42,513 nucleotides of DNA, taken from contig CACVAU010000015.1 of the NCBI GenBank assembly GCA_902727915.1, positions 1 through 42,513 of the forward strand, given 5' to 3'. Source of the stretch: an uncultured Sulfurovum sp. Its GTDB lineage: Bacteria; Campylobacterota; Campylobacteria; Campylobacterales; Sulfurovaceae. This document shows positions 1 to 10,700 of this stretch, in pieces; position 1 is the first letter of the stretch; the number at the start of each line of letters is the position of its first letter. The notes under the pieces are model-generated. The model was not told the origin of the DNA, searched no databases, and saw only the letters and a list, made by a program, of their open reading frames with translations. The translations under genes were made by a program, and so were the position numbers.

Positions 1-3000
1 GCAGCTGCAATGGTTGTAAAGTAAGCCACATTTTCACGTAATACAGATTGACGGATGGTTTTACCATCTTTCTTTGCACCTTGCTCATTTGAAGTATTAA
101 TGGCTAAAGTAATCTCTTTATTTTTAATCATATCATCAATGTTAGGACGACCTTCAGAGATTTTAAGTACTTTATTTGAACTTACCCCTGCTTCTTCTAA
201 AACCTTATGGGTTCCAGTTGTTGCATAAATTTCAAAACCTAAATCAACAAATGACTTTCCTATCTCAGCAGCTTCTGATTTATCTGAGCTCGAAAGAGAC
301 AAGAAGAGTTTACCTTCTAATGGAATGTTGTTCTTCGCTGCAAATTGACTCTTAGCAAATGACATTCCGAAGTCTCTTGAAATTCCCATTACCTCACCTG
401 TAGATTTCATTTCAGGTCCAAGAAGTAAGTCAGCTCCTGGAAGTTTGTTAAATGGAAATACTGCTTCTTTAACAGCCACATGACCTTTTAAGTTAGGCTC
501 CATAATTTTTTTGTCAAAATTTACTACATTAAAATTGTCATAAAACTTCAATGCCTCTTTTAAATCACCTTGAATCATCACTCTTGTGGCTACTTTTGCC
601 AAAGGCACACCTGTTGCTTTTGAAACAAATGGTACGGTTCTTGAAGCTCTTGGATTTACTTCAATAAGGTAAACTTCATTTTCAAAAATAGCATACTGAA
701 TGTTCATAAGACCCACAACACCAAGCCCAATAGCAATGGCAGATGTTTGCTCCTTAATTTTTTCTAATAACGCATCTGAAATAGAGATGGTTGGTAAAGC
801 ACAAGCCGAATCACCAGAATGAATTCCAGCCTCTTCAATGTGTTGCATTACTGAACCAATATAAACATCTTTCCCATCACAAATAGCATCTACATCCAGT
901 TCTATGGCATTGTTTAAAAACTTATCAATAAGTACTGGTGCATCATTAGATACGCTTACAGCTTCATCCATATACTCTTTTAATTCAGCATCAGAATAGA
1001 CTGTCTTCATACCACGTCCACCCAATACAAATGAAGGACGCACAAGCACAGGATAACCAATACGGTTTGCCACAATAACAGCTTCATCTTTAGCCACTAC
1101 AGTGTCATTGTTTGGTTGCTTTAGTCCTAATTTGTTAATAAAATCTGAGAAAAGTTCTCTGTCTTCTGCAAGGTCAATCACCTTTGCTGTAGTACCAGAA
1201 ATATTTGCCCCAATTGCTGTTAACTGTTTTGCTAACTTTAACGGAGTCTGCCCACCAAAATGAACAATCACACCATCTGGATTCTCACGCTCAATTACCG
1301 AACGTACATGTTCAAAATCAATTGGTTCAAAGTATAAAATGTCAGATGTATCATAATCGGTAGATACTGTTTCAGGATTACAGTTATACATGATTGACTT
1401 AACGCCCATGTCTTCTAATGCAAAGGCAGCATGAACACAACAGTAGTCAAACTCAATCCCCTGTCCAATTCTGTTTGGTCCACCACCAATAACAAGTACT
1501 TTCTTCTCATCAGAAATCGCTACTGAAGTGGCTGTTTCAGGAAGCTTCGTAATATTCGTTGTTGAATAAAGGTAAGGCGTTAAAGCTTGAAATTCAGCAG
1601 CACAAGTATCTACTTCATTGTACTCTAAACTAATGCCCATTTTTTCTCTGGCATTATGAATGTCATTTTCAGAAAAAGACATGGCATCATTTTTATTGAT
1701 ACACTCAGCAATCATAACATCAGAAAAACCATCTGCTTTTACTTTTCGCATTCTTACTTCATCTTTAAGTAAGGCAACGTCCATTGCTTTTTCAACAGCT
1801 ACCAACTCTTCTAATTGGTACAAGAACCATTGATCAATCTTACAAAGTTCAAAAATCTCTTCTACTGATTTTCCTCTTCGTAATGCTTCAAACACATATA
1901 AAGCACGGCTTTCATTTGAGCGTCTAATCTCATGTACTAAAGTATCTTCATCACAGTCAATTGGATTAAATCCACTTAATCCTGTTTCGAGAGAGATAAG
2001 TGCTTTTTGGAAAGACTCTTTAAAAGTTCTACCAATAGACATAACTTCACCAACTGATTTCATCGCTGTACTGAGTGTAGAGTCTGCCATTGGGAACTTT
2101 TCAAAAGTAAATCTAGGAACTTTCGTTACTACGTAATCAATAACTGGTTCAAAAGAAGCTGCTGTTCCTGTAATGTCATTTGAAATCTCATCTAAAGTAA
2201 ACCCAACAGCCAATAGCGTTGCTACTTTTGCAATAGGATAACCTGTTGCTTTAGAAGCCAATGCCGACGAACGTGATACTCTTGGGTTCATTTCAATAAC
2301 AATCATGCGCCCATCTTTAGGATTGATTGAGAATTGTACATTTGACCCACCTGTATCAACCCCTACTTCACGTAAAATTTTAAATGAAGCATCTCTCATT
2401 CTTTGGTATTCTTTGTCTGTCAATGTTAATGCTGGAGCAACGGTAATTGAGTCTCCTGTATGCACACCCATTGGGTCAAAGTTTTCAATAGAACAGATAA
2501 TAATACAATTATCTTTATGATCTCTAATAACTTCCATCTCGTACTCTTTCCAACCAAGAAGAGACTCTTCAATTAAAATTTCAGAAATAGGAGAAGCATC
2601 AAGACCACCTTGAACTATCTTCTTATACTCATCAATGTTATACGCCACACCAGAACCACCACCAGCCATGGTAAATGACGCTCTAATAATCAGTGGGAAA
2701 CCAATGTTATCGGCAACTTTTAATGCCTCTTCCATGTTATAAGCATATTCTGAAACAGGTAAATCCATACCAATTTTAAGCATTGCTTCTTTAAATTCTT
2801 GACGATCTTCACCTTTTTTAATCGCAGCAGGTTTAGCACCCAAAATCTCAATACCTTCAAGCATTCCTGCTTCGTGCATTTCCATGGCAGCATTCAGTGC
2901 TGTTTGTCCACCCATGGTCGGAAGAATGGCATCGACATTCTCTTTTTTGATAATTTTAGAAATAACTTCAGCTGTAATAGGCTCAACGTAAGTTCTATCT

Positions 3001-3182
3001 GCAAATTCAGGGTCTGTCATAATGGTTGCTGGGTTAGAGTTAATCAGGACAACTCTGTATCCTAACTCTTTAAGTGTTTTAGCTGCTTGTGTTCCAGAAT
3101 AGTCAAATTCACAAGCTTGTCCAATAACAATTGGTCCAGAACCGATAAGTAAAATAGTTTTGATGTCAGTGCGTTTTGGCAT
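1..3182 (-). CDS. carB: carbamoyl-phosphate synthase large subunit, 3' end off window
   Basis: Large subunit of carbamoyl-phosphate synthase, which makes carbamoyl phosphate from ammonia (delivered by CarA), bicarbonate and two ATP for pyrimidine and arginine synthesis. Read on the minus strand, the protein starts [20 protein letters not shown] and continues with the CarB signature [13 protein letters not shown] and the two ATP-grasp halves. About 1060 codons are present and the frame is still open at base 1, so roughly the last 20-25 residues of a ~1085-residue protein are missing. The last visible residues ([12 protein letters not shown]) belong to the C-terminal MGS-like allosteric domain. 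The ATG at 3180-3182 has an AGGG ribosome binding site 9 bases upstream. A promoter of its own lies at about 3219-3224, downstream of a tRNA gene on the same strand. The short plus-strand frames inside it are shadows. Confidence 0.97.
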   Translation of the reverse strand, partial: MPKRTDIKTILLIGSGPIVIGQACEFDYSGTQAAKTLKELGYRVVLINSNPATIMTDPEFADRTYVEPITAEVISKIIKKENVDAILPTMGGQTALNAAMEMHEAGMLEGIEILGAKPAAIKKGEDRQEFKEAMLKIGMDLPVSEYAYNMEEALKVADNIGFPLIIRASFTMAGGGSGVAYNIDEYKKIVQGGLDASPISEILIEESLLGWKEYEMEVIRDHKDNCIIICSIENFDPMGVHTGDSITVAPALTLTDKEYQRMRDASFKILREVGVDTGGSNVQFSINPKDGRMIVIEMNPRVSRSSALASKATGYPIAKVATLLAVGFTLDEISNDITGTAASFEPVIDYVVTKVPRFTFEKFPMADSTLSTAMKSVGEVMSIGRTFKESFQKALISLETGLSGFNPIDCDEDTLVHEIRRSNESRALYVFEALRRGKSVEEIFELCKIDQWFLYQLEELVAVEKAMDVALLKDEVRMRKVKADGFSDVMIAECINKNDAMSFSENDIHNAREKMGISLEYNEVDTCAAEFQALTPYLYSTTNITKLPETATSVAISDEKKVLVIGGGPNRIGQGIEFDYCCVHAAFALEDMGVKSIMYNCNPETVSTDYDTSDILYFEPIDFEHVRSVIERENPDGVIVHFGGQTPLKLAKQLTAIGANISGTTAKVIDLAEDRELFSDFINKLGLKQPNNDTVVAKDEAVIVANRIGYPVLVRPSFVLGGRGMKTVYSDAELKEYMDEAVSVSNDAPVLIDKFLNNAIELDVDAICDGKDVYIGSVMQHIEEAGIHSGDSACALPTISISDALLEKIKEQTSAIAIGLGVVGLMNIQYAIFENEVYLIEVNPRASRTVPFVSKATGVPLAKVATRVMIQGDLKEALKFYDNFNVVNFDKKIMEPNLKGHVAVKEAVFPFNKLPGADLLLGPEMKSTGEVMGISRDFGMSFAKSQFAAKNNIPLEGKLFLSLSSSDKSEAAEIGKSFVDLGFEIYATTGTHKVLEEAGVSSNKVLKISEGRPNIDDMIKNKEITLAINTSNEQGAKKDGKTIRQSVLRENVAYFTTIAA

Positions 3183-3218
3183 AAAGAAGTACCCTTATTT
3201 TAATAGAAAAATTTTGTG

Positions 3219-3224
3219 ATTATA
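3219..3224 (-). promoter_or_regulatory. carB -10 box
   Basis: TATAAT on the minus strand, about 37 bases upstream of the carB start, with no convincing -35. This fits the housekeeping promoters of this group, which rely on the -10. Transcription would start near 3212, leaving a ~30-base leader that contains the AGGG ribosome binding site. Upstream, 3260-3274 holds a weak 5-bp hairpin (AGCAG / CTGCT) that could end or process the tRNA transcript; it has no T-tract. Confidence 0.6.
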
Positions 3225-3342
3225 CTAGAAAGGCACTTAAGTTGTCGTTGTTCATACTGAGCAGAAAAACTGCTTATTTGATTGTTTATTATTAAGAGAG
3301 ATAATGTATATTACTTAGGTAGGATTTTTTAAAAAATAGTGC

Positions 3343-3433
3343 TGGCGGACAGTGAGAGATTCGAACTCTCGGTACCCTTACGAGTACGCATCCTTAGCAG
3401 GGATGTGGTTTCAGCCAACTCACCCAACTGTCC
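3343..3433 (-). tRNA. tRNA-Ser(GCU)
   Basis: A 91-base class II tRNA with encoded CCA. The acceptor stem GGACAGT pairs with ACTGTCC, followed by discriminator G and CCA, as expected for serine. The anticodon loop is CTGCTAA (anticodon GCU, reading AGC/AGU), the long variable arm is GTACTCGTAAGGGTACC, and the T loop carries TTCGAAT. It is transcribed towards carB from a TATAAT box at 3453-3458. Together with the carB promoter it fills the 317-base gap between plsC and carB. Confidence 0.97.
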
Positions 3434-3452
3434 GTTATGTTTGTGGAGTGAG

Positions 3453-3458
3453 ATTATA
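3453..3458 (-). promoter_or_regulatory. tRNA-Ser -10 box
   Basis: Minus-strand TATAAT about 20 bases before the mature 5' end of tRNA-Ser. The predicted start near 3446 would leave a short 5' leader for RNase P to remove. Confidence 0.6.
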
Positions 3459-3499
3459 GGGGAAAAAAGCTTAAAAAAATATAAAAAGGTACTATTTTA

Positions 3500-4180
3500 T
3501 TAAATCTCAAACATCTTTCGATAAATAGCCTGAATATCTCCACGTTCTTTATAGGTAATCAAATCTCCAAATTCTACTTTTAGCGTTTGACTAAGGTCTT
3601 TTTTATCCAATGCATTTTTTAATGCTTCATCTGTATGTGTACGAATATAAACTGGTAAAATCGGTAATTTATTTTTTAAAGCAATAATTCTAAAACCTTC
3701 TTTAAATTCAATCAGTGACTCTTCACTTTTATTTCGGGTACCTTCTGGAAAAATAAAAATAGAAGAACCTTCTTTCACAGCTTTTTTCGTATCAGCAAAA
3801 AAGCCTGACATTTGACTCTTCTCTCTGTCTAATAGTATTGATCCTGCATTACGTACAAAAAGACCAAAAAAAGGAGAGTTATAAAGTTCTTTTTTTGAAA
3901 CCCAAACACCAAAGATGTTACTTTCTTTTAAAGCAAGTTCTAATACAGGGGGATCAATAATCCCTCTGTGATTACAAATGACTAAATATTGACCATCTTC
4001 TGGTATTTTTTCTTTATTAATAACTTCAACAGTAATATTCAAGGCTTCTAATTGTTTTTGAGAATATTCAATACGAATATCTTTTTTCTTTAAAAGATTT
4101 ACCATTTTTTTAAGCTTCAATCCAAAAAAATTCGTTAAATAAAGTCCATAAATAGACTGTTTTATCGTATTAAATGTCAT
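3500..4180 (-). CDS. plsC: 1-acyl-sn-glycerol-3-phosphate acyltransferase (PlsC family)
   Basis: Membrane-associated acyltransferase that adds the second acyl chain to lysophosphatidic acid to give phosphatidic acid, the precursor of membrane phospholipids. The PlsC/LPLAT fold is marked by the NHxxxxD catalytic motif (H71, D76 in NHRGIIDPP) and the FPEGTR glycerol-phosphate binding motif at 144-149; 226 residues is normal for the family. A basic, hydrophobic N-terminus probably associates with the inner membrane. It is the last gene of folD-lepB-rpiB-era-plsC, 20 bases after era. Family members acting on other lysolipids look alike, so the substrate is inferred. Confidence 0.88.
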   Translation of the reverse strand: MTFNTIKQSIYGLYLTNFFGLKLKKMVNLLKKKDIRIEYSQKQLEALNITVEVINKEKIPEDGQYLVICNHRGIIDPPVLELALKESNIFGVWVSKKELYNSPFFGLFVRNAGSILLDREKSQMSGFFADTKKAVKEGSSIFIFPEGTRNKSEESLIEFKEGFRIIALKNKLPILPVYIRTHTDEALKNALDKKDLSQTLKVEFGDLITYKERGDIQAIYRKMFEI

Positions 4181-4200
4181 TTTTTTCCTTTAAGGGACTA

Positions 4201-5091
4201 CTAAAAAACATAACCCATGTCTTCAAGTCCACCACGAGACTTTGACCAACCTTTTTTAACAGCTACATGTAAATCCAAATAAATCTTTTTTCTTGAAAAA
4301 AGTTCAAGTTGCTGACGTGCTAATTTACCAACACGCTTTATTCCTTCTCCTTTATTGCCAACAATAATACCTTTTTGAGTCTCTTTTTCTACAATAATGG
4401 TAGCATAAACTCTATCCATCTCTTCATCTTCATCAATCTTTTCAATCGTTACATCCGATTCATAAGGAATTTCATCTGATAAATTTTCAAAAATTGACTC
4501 ACGAATAAGTTCTTTGTATATATCTCTTACAAACTCTGTGGTTGTAATGTCTGTATCATAAAGTGCAGGAGAAGCAGGTAAATATTTAACAACCTCATTC
4601 AATAAAGGTTTTTTACCTACTTTTTTATTAACAGAAAAAGGAATAATTGCTTCAAATCGATCTTGATACTTTTGATACGCGCCTAATTTTTCTAAAATCT
4701 TAGCTTGGGGTACATGATCCATCTTTGTTAATAAAATAATATGCTTTGCTTTTCCACTCTCTTTTAATGCTAAGAATTTTTCATATTCATCTAATTTATC
4801 GGTAATTGGTGCTAAAAATAAAATAAGATCAGCATCTCCCATTGCCTTAAGCGCTTCTTCAAGCATAAACTCATTAATTAGACGCTCTTTTTTATGAATT
4901 CCTGGGGTGTCCACAAAAATTAATTGGTTTTCACCATGCATGACAATGATGTTCATTCTTTTTCGCGTTGCTTGTGCTTTTTTGGAAACCATAGCAAGTT
5001 TTTCACCTACTAAAAAATTCAATAACGTACTTTTACCTGAATTGGGTCGTCCAACAACAGCAATAAAGCCTGATTTTGTTTCTATACTCAT
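4201..5091 (-). CDS. era: GTPase Era
   Basis: Ras-like GTPase that binds the 3' end of 16S rRNA and helps mature the 30S ribosomal subunit. The GTPase motifs are GRPNSGKST (14-22), DTPG (61-64) and TKMD (122-125; T where NKxD has N, a common Era variant). The C-terminal third holds the KH RNA-binding domain with its GxxG loop in GNKGEGIKRVG. The length of 296 residues is standard. The start lies 2 bases beyond the rpiB stop, so translation is probably coupled. Confidence 0.96.
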   Translation of the reverse strand: MSIETKSGFIAVVGRPNSGKSTLLNFLVGEKLAMVSKKAQATRKRMNIIVMHGENQLIFVDTPGIHKKERLINEFMLEEALKAMGDADLILFLAPITDKLDEYEKFLALKESGKAKHIILLTKMDHVPQAKILEKLGAYQKYQDRFEAIIPFSVNKKVGKKPLLNEVVKYLPASPALYDTDITTTEFVRDIYKELIRESIFENLSDEIPYESDVTIEKIDEDEEMDRVYATIIVEKETQKGIIVGNKGEGIKRVGKLARQQLELFSRKKIYLDLHVAVKKGWSKSRGGLEDMGYVF

Positions 5092-5093
5092 TT

Positions 5094-5546
5094 TTATCCT
5101 AAATCTGAACCAAGGCTACAGCCCTCTATTTTATCTACACGTCCACTATGCCGTCCACCTTCAAACGCTGTTGTACAAAAAGCATCTAAAATACTTTCAA
5201 GAACACCCTTTCCAACAACACGTTCACCAAAACATAAGATATTAGCATCATTATGCGCTCTTGTTGCTGTGGCTGTAAAAGCATCATGGCAAAGCGCAGC
5301 GCGAATACCTGCTACTTTATTAGCTGCAATGGAAATTCCAATTCCTGTACCACAAATAAGAATACCGTGACTCTTAGCATCAGCAACAACAGCATCAGCA
5401 CATTTTTTAGCAAAATCTGGATAGTCAACTCTATCAGCAGAATCAGGACCCAAGTCAACAATTTCATGCCCTAAACTTTCTACATGGGCTTTTGTAAATT
5501 CTTTAAGTGCATAACCTGCATGATCAGTAGCTATATAATATTTCAT
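5094..5546 (-). CDS. rpiB: ribose-5-phosphate isomerase B
   Basis: Interconverts ribose 5-phosphate and ribulose 5-phosphate in the non-oxidative pentose phosphate pathway. RpiB/LacAB family hallmarks are the start MKYYIATDHAGYALKE, the active-site segment ILICGTGIGISIAANK with the catalytic Cys, and RAALCHDAFTATATRAHNDANIL further on. The family length is about 150 residues, as here. It lies between lepB (15-base gap) and era (2-base gap) in a tight operon; there is no evident pathway link to its neighbours. Confidence 0.95.
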   Translation of the reverse strand: MKYYIATDHAGYALKEFTKAHVESLGHEIVDLGPDSADRVDYPDFAKKCADAVVADAKSHGILICGTGIGISIAANKVAGIRAALCHDAFTATATRAHNDANILCFGERVVGKGVLESILDAFCTTAFEGGRHSGRVDKIEGCSLGSDLG

Positions 5547-5561
5547 TCTAATTCCCTTCTA

Positions 5562-6395
5562 CTAATATTTTGGATCGTCTAATTGTAAATCATCAATAAA
5601 GGTACCCAATCTATTCCAACGAATACTTTTCTTCTCAGTATCCCAAGAAAAATAAATAAACCATGGTTGACCAATAACTAACTTATATGATACAGAACCC
5701 CAAAAACGACTATCTGCTGAATTATCTCGGTTATCCCCAACCATATAATATTCATCTTTTTCAACTTTCTTATAAAAAGCATTCATCTTCATGCCCGTTT
5801 GACTCTGGTACATTACCTCTCCTAACTCTTTAACATAAATAGCTGTCATATCATTAGGACGGTTTGCAAGATTAACAAAAGCACTGTCTCTTTCTGGTGC
5901 ATATTGAATACCAGGATATTTCTCCATATAAGGATTATCTACCCAAAGTTTTCCCCGAAATTTTTTAATTTTTTCTTCTTTATAATTCTCTTTAATATAC
6001 GCATCCCCTTCAGCAAAATGCACATACATATGTTTGTCTTGATAAACAATTTCATCCCCACCTGTTGCAACACAACGTTTTACATAATGGGTTTTACCAT
6101 CTTTTGGATAAAGAAAAATAACAATATCTTCACGCTTTGGCTTGTCTCCTTCTATAAGGTGTCCATTATCATTAAAATCAGGAACTAACGGCAGTTGTAC
6201 CCATGGTAGTACAGGGATAGGCGTTCCATAAGAGAACTTTTTAGCAAATAAAAAATCACCAACATGCAGTGTCCGTTTCATTGAACCAGAAGGGATAACA
6301 AAGGATTGAACCACAAAAAAAATAAGAAAAAGAACAATAATAATTGTACCTGTCCAAGAACTTGAAAACCTATATAATTTATTTAAAAAATTCAT
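5562..6395 (-). CDS. lepB: signal peptidase I
   Basis: Inner-membrane serine/lysine endopeptidase that cleaves Sec and Tat signal peptides on the periplasmic side. A single N-terminal membrane segment (about residues 15-33) precedes the catalytic Ser38 in the SGSM motif. The general base is Lys106 in HYVKRCVATGGDE. Box E is GDNRDNSADSRFWG. The length of 277 residues suits a one-membrane-span LepB. Its ATG shares one base with the folD stop (TAATG), so the two are translationally coupled. Confidence 0.95.
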   Translation of the reverse strand: MNFLNKLYRFSSSWTGTIIIVLFLIFFVVQSFVIPSGSMKRTLHVGDFLFAKKFSYGTPIPVLPWVQLPLVPDFNDNGHLIEGDKPKREDIVIFLYPKDGKTHYVKRCVATGGDEIVYQDKHMYVHFAEGDAYIKENYKEEKIKKFRGKLWVDNPYMEKYPGIQYAPERDSAFVNLANRPNDMTAIYVKELGEVMYQSQTGMKMNAFYKKVEKDEYYMVGDNRDNSADSRFWGSVSYKLVIGQPWFIYFSWDTEKKSIRWNRLGTFIDDLQLDDPKY

Positions 6396-7270
6396 TAATT
6401 AGCCTCTTTTACTTGTTGTTTTTCTTTGGCAAATGCTTTGGCTGAAATAAGCGTATTTTGTAATAACATTGCGATGGTCATTGGACCAACTCCTCCTGGT
6501 ACAGGTGTAATATAAGAACATTTTGAAGCCACAGCATCAAAATCTACATCTCCAACTAAACGTCCATCATCTAAACGATTAATACCTATGTCTATCACAA
6601 TAGCACCTTCTCTAATCATATCTTCTGTAATAAGTTTAGGAACACCCACACCCACAATAACAATATCAGCTTTCAAGGTGTGTGCTTTTAAATTTTTGGT
6701 AAAAATATGCGTAATGGTTACGGTGGCATTTTGATTTAATAACAAAGATGCCATTGGCTTACCAACAATATTAGATGCACCAACCACAACCACATCTTTA
6801 CCTTCAAGATCAATATCATATTCTTCCAACATCTTCATCACACCTAAAGGCGTACAGGCTACAAAACCATTTAAGTTTGAAACCATTCGTCCAACATTAT
6901 AAGCATGAAAACCATCCACATCTTTTTTAGGGTCAATTACTTCTAAAATCTTATTGGTATCAATTTGTGAGGGAAGGGGTAACTGAACTAAAATTCCATG
7001 AATATGAGGGTTATTATTCATCATTGTAATAATTTGTATAATTTCATCTTGAGTAATGGTTTCAGGCATTTTATGGGCGATTGAATAAAAACCAACATTT
7101 TTACATGCTTTCTCTTTCATTGACACATAAGCATGACTTGCTGGATCATCTCCCACAATGACAACAGCTAAACCAGGAACCATCCCCTGCTCTTTTTTTA
7201 AAACTTCTACTTCAGACTTCACATAGTCTTGCACTTTTTTAGATAATGATTTTCCATCGATAAGTTGCAT
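6395..7270 (-). CDS. folD: bifunctional methylenetetrahydrofolate dehydrogenase / methenyltetrahydrofolate cyclohydrolase
   Basis: Cytosolic NADP-dependent enzyme interconverting 5,10-methylene-, 5,10-methenyl- and 10-formyl-tetrahydrofolate, supplying one-carbon units for purines and formyl-Met. The catalytic Lys52 sits in AYVSMKEKAC. The NADP-binding Rossmann region includes VVGASNIVGKPMA, and the C-terminal signature is PVPGGVGPMTIAML. The length of 291 residues is typical. It is first in the five-gene operon ending with plsC, and is transcribed from a -10 box that overlaps the promoter of the divergent cytochrome gene. Confidence 0.96.
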   Translation of the reverse strand: MQLIDGKSLSKKVQDYVKSEVEVLKKEQGMVPGLAVVIVGDDPASHAYVSMKEKACKNVGFYSIAHKMPETITQDEIIQIITMMNNNPHIHGILVQLPLPSQIDTNKILEVIDPKKDVDGFHAYNVGRMVSNLNGFVACTPLGVMKMLEEYDIDLEGKDVVVVGASNIVGKPMASLLLNQNATVTITHIFTKNLKAHTLKADIVIVGVGVPKLITEDMIREGAIVIDIGINRLDDGRLVGDVDFDAVASKCSYITPVPGGVGPMTIAMLLQNTLISAKAFAKEKQQVKEAN

Positions 7271-7296
7271 TTTTTCACTTTGGGCTAATTTTTTGG

Positions 7297-7303
7297 TATT
7301 ATA
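7297..7303. promoter_or_regulatory. overlapping divergent -10 boxes (folD and cytochrome c)
   Basis: The minus strand reads TATAAT over 7298-7303 for folD. The plus strand reads an extended -10, TGG then TATTAT, over 7297-7302 for the cytochrome gene. Both sit about 7 bases before plausible transcription starts (near 7291 minus, near 7309 plus). A single AT box therefore seems to serve two promoters that cannot be occupied at once. Confidence 0.55.
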
Positions 7304-7337
7304 TCAAAAAATCTATTTTAGAGAGGTAATCTTCCCT

Positions 7338-7766
7338 TTGAAACCCTTGATCCTTATCAGCCTATTTCTCCTTTCTCTTAATGCTTCTAATAATGAAAAT
7401 AATCACTCTACAAGTGAAGAAAATCTAACCGTTCAAACACAAGAAAGTTTCCTCTCCTCTGTTGAATATGGTAGAATGTTATACCAAAATCCTAGGGGTA
7501 TCTCTTGTGCGCAATGTCATGGTAAAGAAGGAAAAGGTGGACAAAAAATTGCCAAGTATTATGACAAAAATAAAAACCCAAAACTCTTAAAAGGGGTGAA
7601 CATTACCTCTTACAGTTTAGAAGATTTAAAAGCCAGTTTAAAAAATCAATATCGTGAAAACAATAGACACAAGCCCCATAAGATTATGCCCATTTATTAT
7701 TTGACGAATGAAGAGATTCAAGCAATTTTTGATTATTTACAATACAGTAATCAAGAAGATGATTAA
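7338..7766 (+). CDS. periplasmic c-type cytochrome, single heme
   Basis: Small secreted class I cytochrome c, an electron carrier or oxidase/reductase partner in the periplasm. I start it at the TTG of 7338-7340 because GAGAGG sits 8 bases upstream, a clean signal peptide (MKPLILISLFLLSLNA) begins there, and the upstream in-frame TTG at 7293 lies inside the -10 box. Mature features are the heme site C57-A-Q-C60-H61 and a likely axial Met117 in HKIMPIYYLTNEEIQAI; the precursor is 142 residues. It is divergent from folD. Its stop overlaps the convergent tamB stop in the four bases TTAA. The electron partner is not visible from context. Confidence 0.88.
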   Translation: MKPLILISLFLLSLNASNNENNHSTSEENLTVQTQESFLSSVEYGRMLYQNPRGISCAQCHGKEGKGGQKIAKYYDKNKNPKLLKGVNITSYSLEDLKASLKNQYRENNRHKPHKIMPIYYLTNEEIQAIFDYLQYSNQEDD

Positions 7767-10700
7767 CGATCTTGCTTATACAGAAATTCTATACTAGAAG
7801 TATTCGGAGGCTGAATAATAATATCCGTTTCAAAGTTTTTAGAATGTTCAAGTCTAACTTTTACACCATCTAATCCATCTTTATGAAGATAAAGTACAGA
7901 AACATCATCTGATATTTTCTTCCCTATTTCTAAAGAAAATTCCTCATCTGCATCTGTTCCTAATAATAAATGGTCAACACTTATCCCTAAACTTTTAATC
8001 AACCCTTTGGCAAAAGTTCCTCCTAAAATAGTATAGGCTTCAGCTCCTTTTCCTGAACTAGAACCTGTTCCATCAAATAAAATGAGGGATAAAATTTCTT
8101 GTTGTGTTAAAAAAGGTTCAGAATTAAAATTTACAATGGGATTATCAGTCGTTCCTGAAATAAAAATATGTATGGTATATTGCTCTTGTTCATAATTGGC
8201 TTTAATATCTAATAAAGGTTTTTTAATGTCTCCTGTGAAATATAAATGACTTTTATCTAACGTAAAACGCTTATCTTCTAACTCATAATATCCTTTTGTA
8301 ATGGTAGACATACCTGTTATAAGCATTTCTTGATTATAATTTTTCAATATTGAAACTTCATTGAGAAATTCAACATTAATATTTTCAGTAATATATTTTA
8401 AAGGTTTTGTACTTTTAACTTTCAAATAAAGTTTAAAATTATTAAATAAAGATGCTTTTACTTGTACTTGATCTTGTATGATAATAATATCCGAATCCTC
8501 AACAATATCAGTTCCCACTACTTCATAACGAATCGTATCGCCTAAAATATTGATGTCTCCCTCAATATTAAATTGATTTTTATCTATTTTTACCATTGCC
8601 TTTAATCCTAAAATCAAAGTAAAATCCTTGGTTCTAAAAGTATACGCTTTACTATCAACTTTTAAATTTCCCAATTGCTTTTCAACATCATAAGCACCTG
8701 AAATTTCAACCTCATCATTCAACCAAAATTGACTAATATTAATATGTGTATCTTTTAAAGAAAGATACGATTGTTTCATACTATAAAATGTATTTAAATA
8801 ACCATTGTCATCTAATTTAAACTGATATTCATCCAGTACTATATTGGCACTTTCATCTATTGAAAACGAAAAATCCACACTGTAAAAGTTGGTTACTTTT
8901 TTATCTGAAACATATTCTAATTTAGGGCTTTTAATATGAACATTTAATGTACCATTTGGCTCATAGATTAACCGAATATCTGCTTCACCTCTAATATTTG
9001 GAAGTTTCACGTCATAATAAGATTTAATTTTTTCTAAAAAAGTTTCAATATTGTTAATTGTAGATATTAAACTTAAATTTCCTCTCTGATCACGTAGAAG
9101 ATTAAACCTTTCTCCTTCTAAAATTAACTGAGCTTTCTTAAGCAATGAAATATTCGGATCATATTTCATAAATAATTTAAAAAAATTATTATAAATATTA
9201 ATAATATGGTTATTGTCTTCTAATAAAATATCCCCATCCAAAACTTGGAGTTTTGAAAACTTAACTTTCGGAAACATCTCTCTTAATCTTTTTGTATTTT
9301 TTATTTTACTAAACCATGTAACCCTATAGGGTTTTTCCAGTGTCATTATTGTATTGATGTCTAAAATATTTGTGTTAATATCAAATAATATTTGAGAGTT
9401 ATTAAAATTTTTAAAATCAAAACTACTCTTACTCTCAAAAGCCATCTTTTCGTTATTTATTGCCAATGGTAAGTCTTCTATAAAGTGATTTAACTCAATA
9501 TTTTTAGCTTTGCTTTTGAGTGCTAAGACACCTTTACTATAATCTTCCATTTTAAAGGAAGCCAATAAAAGTTCAGATGTTAAGTTCATGTCAAAAGTCT
9601 CACTGTCTCCTTTAAATTTACCTCCTAAAGCGCTAAGTAAATAATCAGAAAAACCCGCTGGCAATGCTTTGGTTTTTTGAACCTTAACATCTCCCTTATA
9701 ACTAAAGTTATCTTCATCTAAATAAATTTCATTATTTAATATAAATTCATCAGCATAAGTCATACTCCCAAAGAGCTTACTTTTAATATCAAGAATTTCT
9801 GTTTCATAATCATAATGCAACTTATGTTTGGCTCTTATGCTATCAATATTGAAATCATTCTCAAGCGCCAAAATTTTTTTTGCATTATGTTCAATATCTA
9901 TCCAAACAGCATCATGGTTTAATCTTAATGTGCTGGGTAGCTTTTTAAATTCTTTAAAATTTAATGGTAATTCATACTGTGTAAACAGTAATTTATTTAA
10001 AAAAATATTGCCTTCAGCTTCTATTTGAGAATTTTTAATATAACCATCATATTTTAATACACCAAAATTGGTTTCACCTCTAAAGTCAGCCCGTTTAACT
10101 TGATAAGTAAAGTTATTATAAGGGTCAATTCGACCCTCATATAAATCTAATTTTGCCCCTTTAATCTTTAAATCTCCGTATTGAACAGCTTTCATTGTTC
10201 CTAAAATATGTTCAATTTGAATATCCTTTATGGGCATAAACTGTTGCGTATTACTTACTTCTATTGCTTGATACTTGGTTTGTAATCTAACGGTTAATCT
10301 TCTAATATCTTCAGCTGAAATATTTTTTAATTTTAAATCATCAATTAAAAGTACACTATCCTCTACTTTACCATTGACTTCAACATTGCTAATATCAGAA
10401 TCAAATTTCAAATAAAAACCTTCTGAATTCAATGTCAAATCTTTATCAACTTTTATCATTCCTGTTTCAAAAACAAAAGAAGAGAACTTTACCCCTTCAT
10501 ACACATAAGGGTTAATATCAAAATGTGAAGCATTCAAAACTAAAGCATAATCTAAAAACAACGCTTCTTCACTGTCACTTGAACCCAATGTGTGTAACAT
10601 AGACAAAACATTATCAATCTCAACACCTTGTGCATCTATCTGTGTAATGGTAAGCTTATCATAAAAAAGACTTAAAGGATTCCAATAAATAAGTACAGAA

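Noticed and set aside
2305..3065. Plus-strand open frames inside carB
   Set aside because: They lie antisense to a clear CarB reading frame, have no ribosome binding site and show no family features.
7293..7337. Longer N-terminus of the cytochrome c from TTG 7293
   Set aside because: This codon lies inside the promoter -10 box, lacks a ribosome binding site and would place extra charged residues before the signal peptide.
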